The notes under the pieces were generated by a model. That model searched no databases. It was not told the DNA's origin and worked only from the letters and a program-made list of their open reading frames with translations. A stretch of DNA of 6,947 bases from Ilyomonas sp964658445 (GTDB lineage: Bacteria; Bacteroidota; Bacteroidia; Chitinophagales; Chitinophagaceae). Of this stretch, positions 1 to 5,027 are shown one piece after another (the first letter of the stretch is position 1; each line of letters opens with the position of its first letter). The position numbers and the translations under genes are program-made. The DNA is taken from positions 1 to 6,947 of the forward strand of contig CAZZZH010000246.1 of assembly GCA_964658445.1 (NCBI GenBank), read 5' to 3'.

Positions 1-1
1 A

Positions 2-241
2 TCGTTGACACTGAAATGGACATCGTCGGTGCTGCAAGCTGTATCGTCGAGGTTTAAAAGTGCATCGACAGGCGGGAATGTGGTAGTGGCGACGCCGGAT
101 GAAGTAATGGAAAAGGAGGAAGTGGCGGGGCGGGTGCAAGCCATTGCGAAGCAGAAAAAAGAGGACAGCCGCTGGAGACGGCGGCACGAAAGACAACCGG
201 ATGAGAACTCTTATATAAGAAAAAAGGACAAGAAGCGATAG
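2..241 (+). CDS. 3' end of an unrecognised gene, cut by the left window edge
   Basis: A reading frame is open from the window edge to a TAG at 239-241 and encodes about 79 residues. I do not recognise the family. The last 30 residues are very hydrophilic and rich in Lys, Arg, Glu and Asp (ending ...YIRKKDKKR), like a charged cytoplasmic tail. The part before it has an ordinary mixed composition (GGNVVVATPDEVMEKEEVAG). First codon positions are rich in G and third positions in G/A, as expected for coding DNA. The stop lies 33 bp from the stop of the convergent gene at 275, a normal tail-to-tail arrangement, and I see no clear terminator between them. The opposite strand is also open from 210 to 1 but has no ATG, GTG or TTG before 144 and an S/T/P/A-rich composition typical of a shadow frame. 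I therefore prefer this strand, with moderate confidence only. Confidence 0.45.
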   Translation, partial: SLTLKWTSSVLQAVSSRFKSASTGGNVVVATPDEVMEKEEVAGRVQAIAKQKKEDSRWRRRHERQPDENSYIRKKDKKR

Positions 242-274
242 CTGGTTGCTGATCAATTGCCATTTTGCGCGGCA

Positions 275-1219
275 CTATTTAAAAATAAAATATACACCGA
301 CCGTTGCATAAAAAGTGTTTTCAATATGCTCGGGGGTTTGAAACTGATGGACGACGGGCGGATCGGTAGTGCCGTTGCGGTTGGTGTGGACGGTGGTCGT
401 GGTGACGGAATAGGTATCAGGATTTTGGGGGATGGCAAAGGTGGGCGTGAAATAGGCGCCCCACTTTTGGGCATCGTAAGAAAGAGGTGCCGATAGCTCG
501 TAATCGAGCAAAACGAATCGGCGGGGCTGAAGCGAAACAACATCAACAGTAGTAGTAATGCCGGCCTGGGAGGTAGTGTTGCGGCGACTGCTGCCGGTTT
601 TACGGGTGCGATTTTGCTGATAATTGTCGAAATAATTCTGAGTACCGGCGTTGGCAGTGAAGGCGGGTGTAATGCTCCAATCGTCATCTTTACCCCAGTC
701 CCACTCGTGGCTTAGGGAGGCATTGGTGAGAATATCGGGCTTGCCGGTGCTGAAAAGAAGCGAGCCGCCTGCGGATACTTTCACAATATGGCTGATATCG
801 TAGTCGGCGCTGGCATCAACGGTGCCGCGCACTTCGGAACGAACGGAAACGCTTTGCTTGCTGCTGAAGTATTTGCTGGCGCTAAGGTTGCCGCTGCCGT
901 TTTTACCAAAGGAAAAATTGTAGCCTGCATCGATAATGGTAAGATCGGGACGGAAGGCATAGCTGCTGGCGAGAAAGGAAACGAGGGCATCGGCATACAA
1001 GCCGCTTTTGCTATAATAACCAATGGAGGGCGTGATATAGGGAACGGGTAACGAATCTTTGCGACCGTTGTAAACGGAATTGGACAGATAATTTATATCA
1101 GCTTTGAGATAAGAAGACGTTCTTTTTGCCGTAAGCGTGTCGGAAGGGTGTGCGAAGAGAAAACAAGGGGCCGCAAGAAGAAAACCGATGTAAAAAGAAA
1201 GACGTACAGATTGGTACAT
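275..1219 (-). CDS. Exported protein of unknown function, probably an outer-membrane beta-barrel
   Basis: The protein has 314 residues. Residues 1-23 form a signal peptide: Arg6 in the n-region, a hydrophobic core YIGFLLAAPCFLFA, and probable cleavage before HPSDT. There is no usable lipobox, since Cys19 follows Pro. The mature part alternates polar and hydrophobic/aromatic residues in short segments (for example around 59-70, 97-105, 147-157, 183-192, 235-247 and 254-262). It ends in an aromatic-rich strand, FYATVGVYFIF, followed by Lys, the usual look of a small outer-membrane barrel. Two Thr/Arg/Asn-rich stretches (about 200-220 and 270-295) would suit surface loops. I cannot name a family or ligand. 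The ATG at 1217-1219 is the only sensible start for the signal peptide. The leader has no Shine-Dalgarno sequence. A weak -7-like TATGGTTG (1245-1238, one mismatch to TAnnTTTG) lies just after the upstream gene's terminator, without a clear -33 element. Confidence 0.82.
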   Translation of the reverse strand: MYQSVRLSFYIGFLLAAPCFLFAHPSDTLTAKRTSSYLKADINYLSNSVYNGRKDSLPVPYITPSIGYYSKSGLYADALVSFLASSYAFRPDLTIIDAGYNFSFGKNGSGNLSASKYFSSKQSVSVRSEVRGTVDASADYDISHIVKVSAGGSLLFSTGKPDILTNASLSHEWDWGKDDDWSITPAFTANAGTQNYFDNYQQNRTRKTGSSRRNTTSQAGITTTVDVVSLQPRRFVLLDYELSAPLSYDAQKWGAYFTPTFAIPQNPDTYSVTTTTVHTNRNGTTDPPVVHQFQTPEHIENTFYATVGVYFIFK

Positions 1220-1244
1220 GACAGGAGATTAACAATACAACCAT

Positions 1245-1277
1245 AAAAAAGCCTGCAACACGCTGTGTGCTGCAGGC
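1245..1277 (-). terminator. Rho-independent terminator of the Lys/Ala-rich protein gene
   Basis: A hairpin at 1251-1277 has perfect 7-bp outer arms (GCCTGCA/TGCAGGC), one mismatch, and then a further 3-4 inner pairs closing a tiny loop. Read on the minus strand it is followed at once by six T residues (1250-1245). It begins 18 bp after the stop codon at 1295. On the plus strand the hairpin is followed by TTCCTTTTT, so it could also act weakly in that direction, though no plus-strand gene ends here. Confidence 0.78.
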
Positions 1278-1294
1278 TTCCTTTTTACTAAGAC

Positions 1295-1726
1295 TTATGC
1301 ATGCTTTTTAGCGTGCTGAACGGCCTTGCGGTAAGGATGCTTAACACCGTCTTTACGGGCGGTAGTGGCATCTTTACTTACGGCTTTGTTGTCTTGTTTA
1401 ATTTCCTGAGTCTGCTGAGCAGCATCAGCTTTGTTGGCAGAAGCCTGAGCTTCTTTCTTGTCGGCAACCTTGTCTGCCTTAGCAGCTACTTTCGGCATGT
1501 CGTGATTTTCGGCAGCGGTGCTAACTTTTTCAGCTTTGTTGGCTGTTTTTGTTTCGCGTTTCGCGGCTTTTACATCCTGCCGTCTTTCTTTGCGGTCTGT
1601 CTTTTCTGTTTTAACATCCTGACGCAGTTCTTTTTTATCGTCCTGCTTTTGAGCGGTTGTTGTTTGTGCATTGGCGGCGGCGGTAATGAGTAAGCTGGCG
1701 GCCAATACGAAGAATACGTTTTTCAT
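1295..1726 (-). CDS. Small exported Lys/Ala-rich low-complexity protein
   Basis: The protein has 143 residues. Residues 1-20 are a classic signal peptide (MKNVFFVLAASLLITAAANA) with an AxA cleavage site before Gln21. The mature chain is almost entirely Lys, Ala, Asp, Glu, Gln, Thr and Arg, with almost no aromatic residues and no cysteine, so it is probably helical or disordered and strongly basic. Residues 31-44 and 45-58 form a tandem degenerate 14-residue repeat sharing RQDVK (35-39 and 49-53). A second Lys/Ala/Asp-rich stretch follows at 79-105. The C-terminus is His/Lys-rich (HPYRKAVQHAKKHA). Similar short exported Lys/Ala-rich proteins are frequent in Bacteroidota, but I know of no assigned function. 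Binding to a polyanion or the cell envelope is only a guess. The ATG at 1724-1726 gives the intact signal peptide. The leader is AT-rich with no ribosome-binding site, and I found no convincing promoter. A strong terminator follows the gene. Confidence 0.85.
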   Translation of the reverse strand: MKNVFFVLAASLLITAAANAQTTTAQKQDDKKELRQDVKTEKTDRKERRQDVKAAKRETKTANKAEKVSTAAENHDMPKVAAKADKVADKKEAQASANKADAAQQTQEIKQDNKAVSKDATTARKDGVKHPYRKAVQHAKKHA

Positions 1727-1839
1727 TATTTTGTTTTTAATTAAACTGATAAGATACAGATAACAATCGGTGAGCAGGGTTTAAATGAAGGCAAAAATGT
1801 TTTGTTAAGTAAACCCATCTGCACTAAGAAGATGCGATG

Positions 1840-2553
1840 CTATTTCTGGTTGATTACCGTTTCGATAATAATAAACTGAGCTTCTTCCAAACAATGGATT
1901 TGGATGGTATCGGTATCCCAAATGCCAAGGGCATCGCCTTTTTGCAATGCCGCTTCGCCAATGGCGATGCTGCCTTCGATGACGTGAACGAAAAGGCATT
2001 TATTAACCGGAGAAAAAGAATAATCGACGTTGGAATCTTTATCGAAATAGCCAAGCGAGAGCTTTGCATTTTGGTTGATCCAGCAATGCGCAAGGCCTTC
2101 TTCGCCAGAAACAATGGTGGTAAGCTGGTTCTTTCTTTTGGCGGCGGGGAAGCTGCGCATTTGATAGCGCGGCGTGATGTTTTGCAGTTTGGGCTGAATC
2201 CAGATCTGCAGAAAATTCACTTCATCATTACCCACATTGTATTCTTCGTGGCGAAGGCCGCTGCCGGCACTCATGATTTGCACGCCACCTTCTTCTATGA
2301 TGGTGCTGTAGCCAAGGGTGTCTTTATGGTTCATTTTCCCTTTTAGTAAAACCGAAATGATTTCCATGTTAACATGCGGATGAATGCCAAAGCCTTTGCC
2401 AGGCTGCAGGAAATCGTCGTTGAAAGTGATTAAGGTTCCAAAGGCGCTGAGTGCCGGGTTGGCGTAATCGCTGAAGGAAAAATGGAAATTGCTTTTGAGC
2501 CAGCCCTGATCTTTTACGCCGCGCGCTGCAGCAGGAAACAATTGTGTTTGCAT
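1840..2553 (-). CDS. Pirin family protein (bicupin, quercetinase-like)
   Basis: The protein has 237 residues, matching the short bacterial YhhW-type pirins. The N-terminal cupin shows the family signature: GFGIHPHVNMEII (54-66), GKMNHKDTLG (72-81) and VQIMSAGSGLRHEEYN (91-106). The expected metal ligands are present as His58, His60, His102 and Glu104, spaced as in pirin and YhhW. The second cupin (about 150-237) keeps the fold (FVHVIEGSIAIG, LQKGDALGIWD) but no obvious metal site, as is usual. Known members bind iron or another metal; some, such as YhhW, show quercetin 2,3-dioxygenase activity, while others have regulatory roles. The gene is last in a three-gene operon, starting 12 bp after the esterase stop, which favours an enzymatic role on aromatic or oxidised compounds. 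The physiological substrate cannot be read from the sequence. Confidence 0.95.
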   Translation of the reverse strand: MQTQLFPAAARGVKDQGWLKSNFHFSFSDYANPALSAFGTLITFNDDFLQPGKGFGIHPHVNMEIISVLLKGKMNHKDTLGYSTIIEEGGVQIMSAGSGLRHEEYNVGNDEVNFLQIWIQPKLQNITPRYQMRSFPAAKRKNQLTTIVSGEEGLAHCWINQNAKLSLGYFDKDSNVDYSFSPVNKCLFVHVIEGSIAIGEAALQKGDALGIWDTDTIQIHCLEEAQFIIIETVINQK

Positions 2554-2565
2554 GATGAATGCGTT

Positions 2566-3189
2566 TTATGAATGATGATTTAAAATTTCGTTTGCATGAG
2601 TCAGCTCGTCTTCGTTGATGGTATGGCCCATGTTGGTATACAGCTTTTCAGTAACAACTGCGCCCATACTTCGCAAGATGTTGCTGCTGGCATACACCCG
2701 CTCTACCGGTATATGAAAATCGGGGTTGCTGCTGCCAATAAAAACAGGCGTTGCAGCAAAGTTTCCCTTGTAGTGTTGGGGGTAAATTTTGTCGCCAATC
2801 AAGCCGCCATGAAAGGCAATGATGCCACCATACCTGGTTGCGTTTCGCGTTGTGTATTCCAGAGTTAAACAAGCGCCCTGCGAAAAACCGAGAAAATAAA
2901 TATGCTCGTTAGGAATGCCTTGCTGGTTAGTGTCGGCAACCACATCTTTTATTACATCCAGCGCCGACGATAGCCAAGGTTCGTTTTGCGTAATAGGTGC
3001 AACAAAAGAATAGGGATACCAGGTATGATTAGTAGCCTGAGGAGCCAGCAGGGCAAAGTCTTTCACGTCAAGATATTGGCTTACCGAAAGAATATCCTGC
3101 GCGCTTGCCCCGCGACCGTGCAGCAGGATGAGCGCTTTCTTTGCACTGGCGATATCTGTACCTGCGTTTACTACATTTTTCGGGTGCAT
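2566..3189 (-). CDS. Alpha/beta hydrolase, phospholipase/carboxylesterase family (MhqD-like)
   Basis: With the start chosen here the protein has 207 residues, typical of the phospholipase/carboxylesterase (Abhydrolase_2) family. The oxyanion-hole motif LLHGRG lies at 22-27 and the nucleophile elbow GFSQG at 101-105, with Ser103. Asp157 (SSNPDFHIP) and His189 (NMGHT) complete the catalytic triad. There is no signal peptide, so it should be cytosolic. I start it at the ATG at 3189-3187, one base after the TAA of the dioxygenase gene (TAA-C-ATG), which suggests translational coupling and aligns with the family N-terminus. A longer frame from 3219 adds MFWILKNTDN, overlapping the upstream gene by 29 bp, and is less likely. 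In B. subtilis the homologous MhqD is encoded beside the dioxygenase-like MhqE and helps resist 2-methylhydroquinone. The order dioxygenase then hydrolase is the same here. The true ester substrate is unknown. Confidence 0.92.
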   Translation of the reverse strand: MHPKNVVNAGTDIASAKKALILLHGRGASAQDILSVSQYLDVKDFALLAPQATNHTWYPYSFVAPITQNEPWLSSALDVIKDVVADTNQQGIPNEHIYFLGFSQGACLTLEYTTRNATRYGGIIAFHGGLIGDKIYPQHYKGNFAATPVFIGSSNPDFHIPVERVYASSNILRSMGAVVTEKLYTNMGHTINEDELTHANEILNHHS

Positions 3190-3190
3190 G

Positions 3191-4144
3191 TTATCTGTAT
3201 TTTTCAATATCCAAAACAACAGGCGTAATCTTTTGTTCTATCTCAGAACGAAACGGTTCATATTGGGCCGGCAGCTTCAATGCTTCGCCTAAGTGGGCGG
3301 GTTCTTCATCTGCGGCAAAGCCAGGACCTGCTGTGGCAATTTCAAACAACACACCACCCGGTTCCCTGAAATAAATGGATGTAAAATATTGCCTGTCTAA
3401 CACCGGCGTTGGGTTCAGCATGCGTTGAGCAATTTTGATCCTGGCTTCGTTTTGTGTTTGCGCATTTGCGGTAGCAAAAGCAATATGATGCACCGTGCCA
3501 TTGCCGCCCAAACCACGCATACTATCCGGCATACAAAGAATGTCTATGTAATTGCCGGGTGTATTGGTAGCCGCAAAGCGAAAGCGGTTGCCTTTTTCGG
3601 CTATTAATTTATGATCCATTTGTTCGGTTAACAGGCCTGCCGTACGCTCGTAGCCTTCGGCCCATATTTCTGCACTGTAAAACCCTTTGATGGCATATTC
3701 TGCCGGAATATGCCCGTAGGTGAAACCGGGACGCTTGTCGGCATCATTAAAAACCAGTTCCAAACCCAGCCCATCGCCATCTTCAAAATAAATTACCACT
3801 TCGCTGCCAAAGCGCTCCTGTGCTGATTTGTAATTGATGTTGAACTTTTTTAAGCGTTGTTGCCAATACGCTAAACTTTCGGTGGGCAGAGAAAAGGCTG
3901 TTGTGTTCAACATACCCTTGCCGTGCCGTCCGCTTTGTACCTGCCCGTAAGGAAAGAAAGTAAGGATGCTTCCGGGCAAGCCCTGTTCATCACCATAATA
4001 AAAGTGATATACTTCGGGTGCATCGAAATTAACGGTTTTCTTTACCAGCCGTAATCCTAAGATGCCTGCATAGAAATCTATATTTTTTTGTGCATTGCCA
4101 GCTATCGCCGTAATGTGATGGATGCCTGTTATTAACTGTGACAT
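3191..4144 (-). CDS. Ring-cleaving dioxygenase, VOC superfamily (MhqO/MhqE/LinE-like)
   Basis: The protein has 317 residues, the usual length of the two-module glyoxalase/bleomycin-resistance/dioxygenase proteins of the MhqO/MhqE group. Module 1 (about 5-133) opens with GIHHITAIAG and contains DFYAGILGLRLVKKTVNFD (23-41) and GSILTFFPYG. Module 2 (about 153-275) holds GTVHHIAFAT (216-225) and REPGGVLFEIATAGPGF (260-276). By analogy with type-I extradiol dioxygenases, His9 or His10, His219 or His220, and Glu268 are the likely metal ligands. The C-terminal HLGEALKLPAQYEPFR (284-299) is characteristic of this subgroup. Members open hydroquinone or catechol rings with O2, typically using Fe(II); here this is inferred from family. 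It is the first gene of the operon, ending one base before the hydrolase start. The ATG at 4144-4142 fits the family N-terminus. There is no Shine-Dalgarno sequence. Confidence 0.94.
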   Translation of the reverse strand: MSQLITGIHHITAIAGNAQKNIDFYAGILGLRLVKKTVNFDAPEVYHFYYGDEQGLPGSILTFFPYGQVQSGRHGKGMLNTTAFSLPTESLAYWQQRLKKFNINYKSAQERFGSEVVIYFEDGDGLGLELVFNDADKRPGFTYGHIPAEYAIKGFYSAEIWAEGYERTAGLLTEQMDHKLIAEKGNRFRFAATNTPGNYIDILCMPDSMRGLGGNGTVHHIAFATANAQTQNEARIKIAQRMLNPTPVLDRQYFTSIYFREPGGVLFEIATAGPGFAADEEPAHLGEALKLPAQYEPFRSEIEQKITPVVLDIEKYR

Positions 4145-4263
4145 ATAGTTATAGTTGAAAGAAGTTATAAAAGACCGATGCTGTGCAGTGTGTTGTAAAG
4201 ATAATTTATCAACGACGCTGCCTTGTATGTAAATATTGTTTTCATTATTCTTTTTTACTAATG

Positions 4264-4296
4264 CAAAAATACCCTGATGTTACTGCCTTAGGCAAT
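4264..4296 (-). promoter_or_regulatory. Candidate promoter of the dioxygenase-esterase-pirin operon
   Basis: On the minus strand a perfect Bacteroidota -7 element, TATTTTTG (4271-4264), is preceded after 21 bp by ATTG (4296-4293). This fits the TTG-N17-23-TAnnTTTG pattern. Transcription would start near 4260, giving a leader of about 115 nt before the dioxygenase ATG. A weaker alternative -7, TATCTTTA (4203-4196), lies nearer the gene and would give a shorter leader. Neither has been tested. Confidence 0.48.
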
Positions 4297-4300
4297 GACA
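4278..4300. promoter_or_regulatory. Imperfect dyad inside the operon promoter, possible operator
   Basis: A core palindrome TGCC-TTA-GGCA (4284-4294) extends with further matching pairs to TGT...ACA at 4278 and 4300, so most of the 23 bp is symmetric. It covers the -33 element and part of the spacer of the predicted promoter, where a bound protein would block RNA polymerase. It does not match the FNR-type site next door. As a hairpin it has only a 3-nt loop and no adjacent T-run, so termination of the Crp/Fnr gene is the less likely reading. Confidence 0.35.
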
Positions 4301-4317
4301 AAGGATAAGAAAAGACG

Positions 4318-4331
4318 TTGATGTAAATCAA
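4318..4331. promoter_or_regulatory. FNR-type binding site, perfect TTGAT-N4-ATCAA
   Basis: The sequence TTGAT-GTAA-ATCAA is an exact match to the consensus of FNR-like regulators. It lies 7 bp beyond the stop of the Crp/Fnr gene and 174 bp upstream of the dioxygenase ATG. Relative to the predicted start near 4260 its centre is at about -60 to -67, close to class I positions used by Crp/Fnr activators. The neighbouring regulator has the recognition-helix residues expected for this half-site, which raises confidence. No second exact copy was noticed in the window. Confidence 0.55.
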
Positions 4332-4338
4332 GAAAAGG

Positions 4339-4920
4339 TTATGGTCGCATAGCAATCTGGCGGCGGATACGGCTTAGCGTTTCGGGAGTAATGCCTAAAT
4401 AAGAAGCGATTTGGTGCTGCGGCACGCGCTGAACAATGCCGGGCGAGACCGTCAGTAATTGCAGGTATTTGTCTTCTGCGGTAAAGTTTAAAGAGCTAAT
4501 GACTCTTCGTTGCAGCGCTATCAGATGGCTTTGCATTAGCAACCGCAGGTAGCGTTCCATCTTCGGTATTTGTGCTACCATTTCGTCTTGTGCAGCCTTG
4601 GTAATCAGAAGCAGTTCGCTGTCTTCCATGGCATCAATATAACAGCCGGAAGGCTCGCCGGTAAGAAAGCTATAGATGTCTGCTATCCACCAGTCTTCCG
4701 GAGCAAACTGCACAATGTGCTCGGCACCATTATCATCTACCTGATAAGAACGAAGTAAGCCTTTGTTTACGAAAGCTGTGTATTTACATACATCGCCTTC
4801 CTGTAACAGGTACTGTTTTTTGCGCAATTTTTTATAAGTAAAAAAAGTTTGACACAATGCTTTTTCTTCTTCACTAAGCGATACTTTCTTACCAAGGTTT
4901 GCCAATAGCATATCAAACAT
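4339..4920 (-). CDS. Crp/Fnr family transcriptional regulator
   Basis: The protein has 193 residues, the usual length for the many Bacteroidota Crp/Fnr paralogues. Residues about 25-115 are a cyclic-nucleotide-binding-type beta roll (YLLQEGDVCKYTAFVNKGLLRSY, then HIVQFAPEDWWIADIYSFLTG). A dimerisation helix follows at about 116-145 and a winged helix-turn-helix at about 150-193, with VPQHQIASYLGITPETLSRIRR (166-187). The recognition helix carries Glu180, Ser183 and Arg184, matching the E-x-x-S-R that FNR uses to read TTGAT. The R-E-x-x-x-R of CRP is absent. Cysteines 23, 45 and 93 do not form the N-terminal cluster pattern of FNR, so an oxygen-sensing [4Fe-4S] centre is unlikely. The RxS phosphate-binding signature of cAMP receptors is not evident, so the effector is unknown. 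The gene lies upstream of the detoxification operon and diverges from the FAD oxidoreductase, so either could be its target. Met4 is an alternative start. Confidence 0.95.
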   Translation of the reverse strand: MFDMLLANLGKKVSLSEEEKALCQTFFTYKKLRKKQYLLQEGDVCKYTAFVNKGLLRSYQVDDNGAEHIVQFAPEDWWIADIYSFLTGEPSGCYIDAMEDSELLLITKAAQDEMVAQIPKMERYLRLLMQSHLIALQRRVISSLNFTAEDKYLQLLTVSPGIVQRVPQHQIASYLGITPETLSRIRRQIAMRP

Positions 4921-4941
4921 AGGGGCGCTATATTACGGAAG

Positions 4942-4949
4942 TAAAGCTA
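4942..4949 (-). promoter_or_regulatory. Possible -7 element of the Crp/Fnr gene
   Basis: The minus strand reads TAGCTTTA, one mismatch from TAnnTTTG, 21 bp before the ATG at 4920. No clear TTG is present at the matching -33 distance; that place holds a pyrimidine-rich stretch (purine-rich on the plus strand, 4951-4970). This is a weak call made on position and on the absence of a better candidate. Confidence 0.28.
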
Positions 4950-4998
4950 CAGGAGGAAGAAAAAAAAGAATAAAAATTCATTCACAAGCCTGCCACTT

Positions 4999-5006
4999 TA
5001 CCTTTG
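4999..5006 (+). promoter_or_regulatory. -7 promoter element of the FAD oxidoreductase gene
   Basis: TACCTTTG is an exact match to the Bacteroidota -7 consensus TAnnTTTG. It lies 21 bp before the ATG at 5028, so the leader would be only about 15-18 nt. The -33 region (around 4976-4980) shows ATTCA and not TTG, so the promoter may be weak or helped by an activator. The in-frame TTG at 5004 falls inside this element, which argues against its use as a start codon. Confidence 0.5.
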
Positions 5007-5027
5007 TTTACAAAATCATTTTTATTA

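Noticed and set aside
1..210. Minus-strand frame open from 210 to the left edge with a lipoprotein-like stretch (FCFAMACTRPATSS) and ATG at 144.
   Set aside because: There is no ATG, GTG or TTG before 144, an in-frame stop lies at 213-211, and the S/T/P/A-rich composition is what a shadow of a G-first plus-strand frame looks like. The plus-strand frame is preferred, though the choice is not certain.
54..275. Minus-strand frame of 73 residues next to the barrel-protein gene, considered as a continuation or separate small gene.
   Set aside because: The translation is Pro/Ser/Leu-rich without protein-like features, and the barrel protein already ends in a normal terminal strand.
1777..1816. Inverted repeat GGGTTTA...TAAACCC with a 26-nt loop between the pirin gene and the Lys/Ala-rich protein gene.
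   Set aside because: The arms are short, the loop is long, and no T-run follows directly. It could be a weak structure, but it does not support a terminator or operator call.
1837..2346. Long plus-strand open frame of 169 codons opposite the pirin gene.
   Set aside because: The minus strand encodes a clear pirin with all four metal ligands; this is its shadow.
4200..4210. Short palindrome GATAATTTATC in the operon leader.
   Set aside because: It is AT-rich and only 11 bp, so it is easily expected by chance. It overlaps the alternative weak -7 element but gives no specific regulator match.
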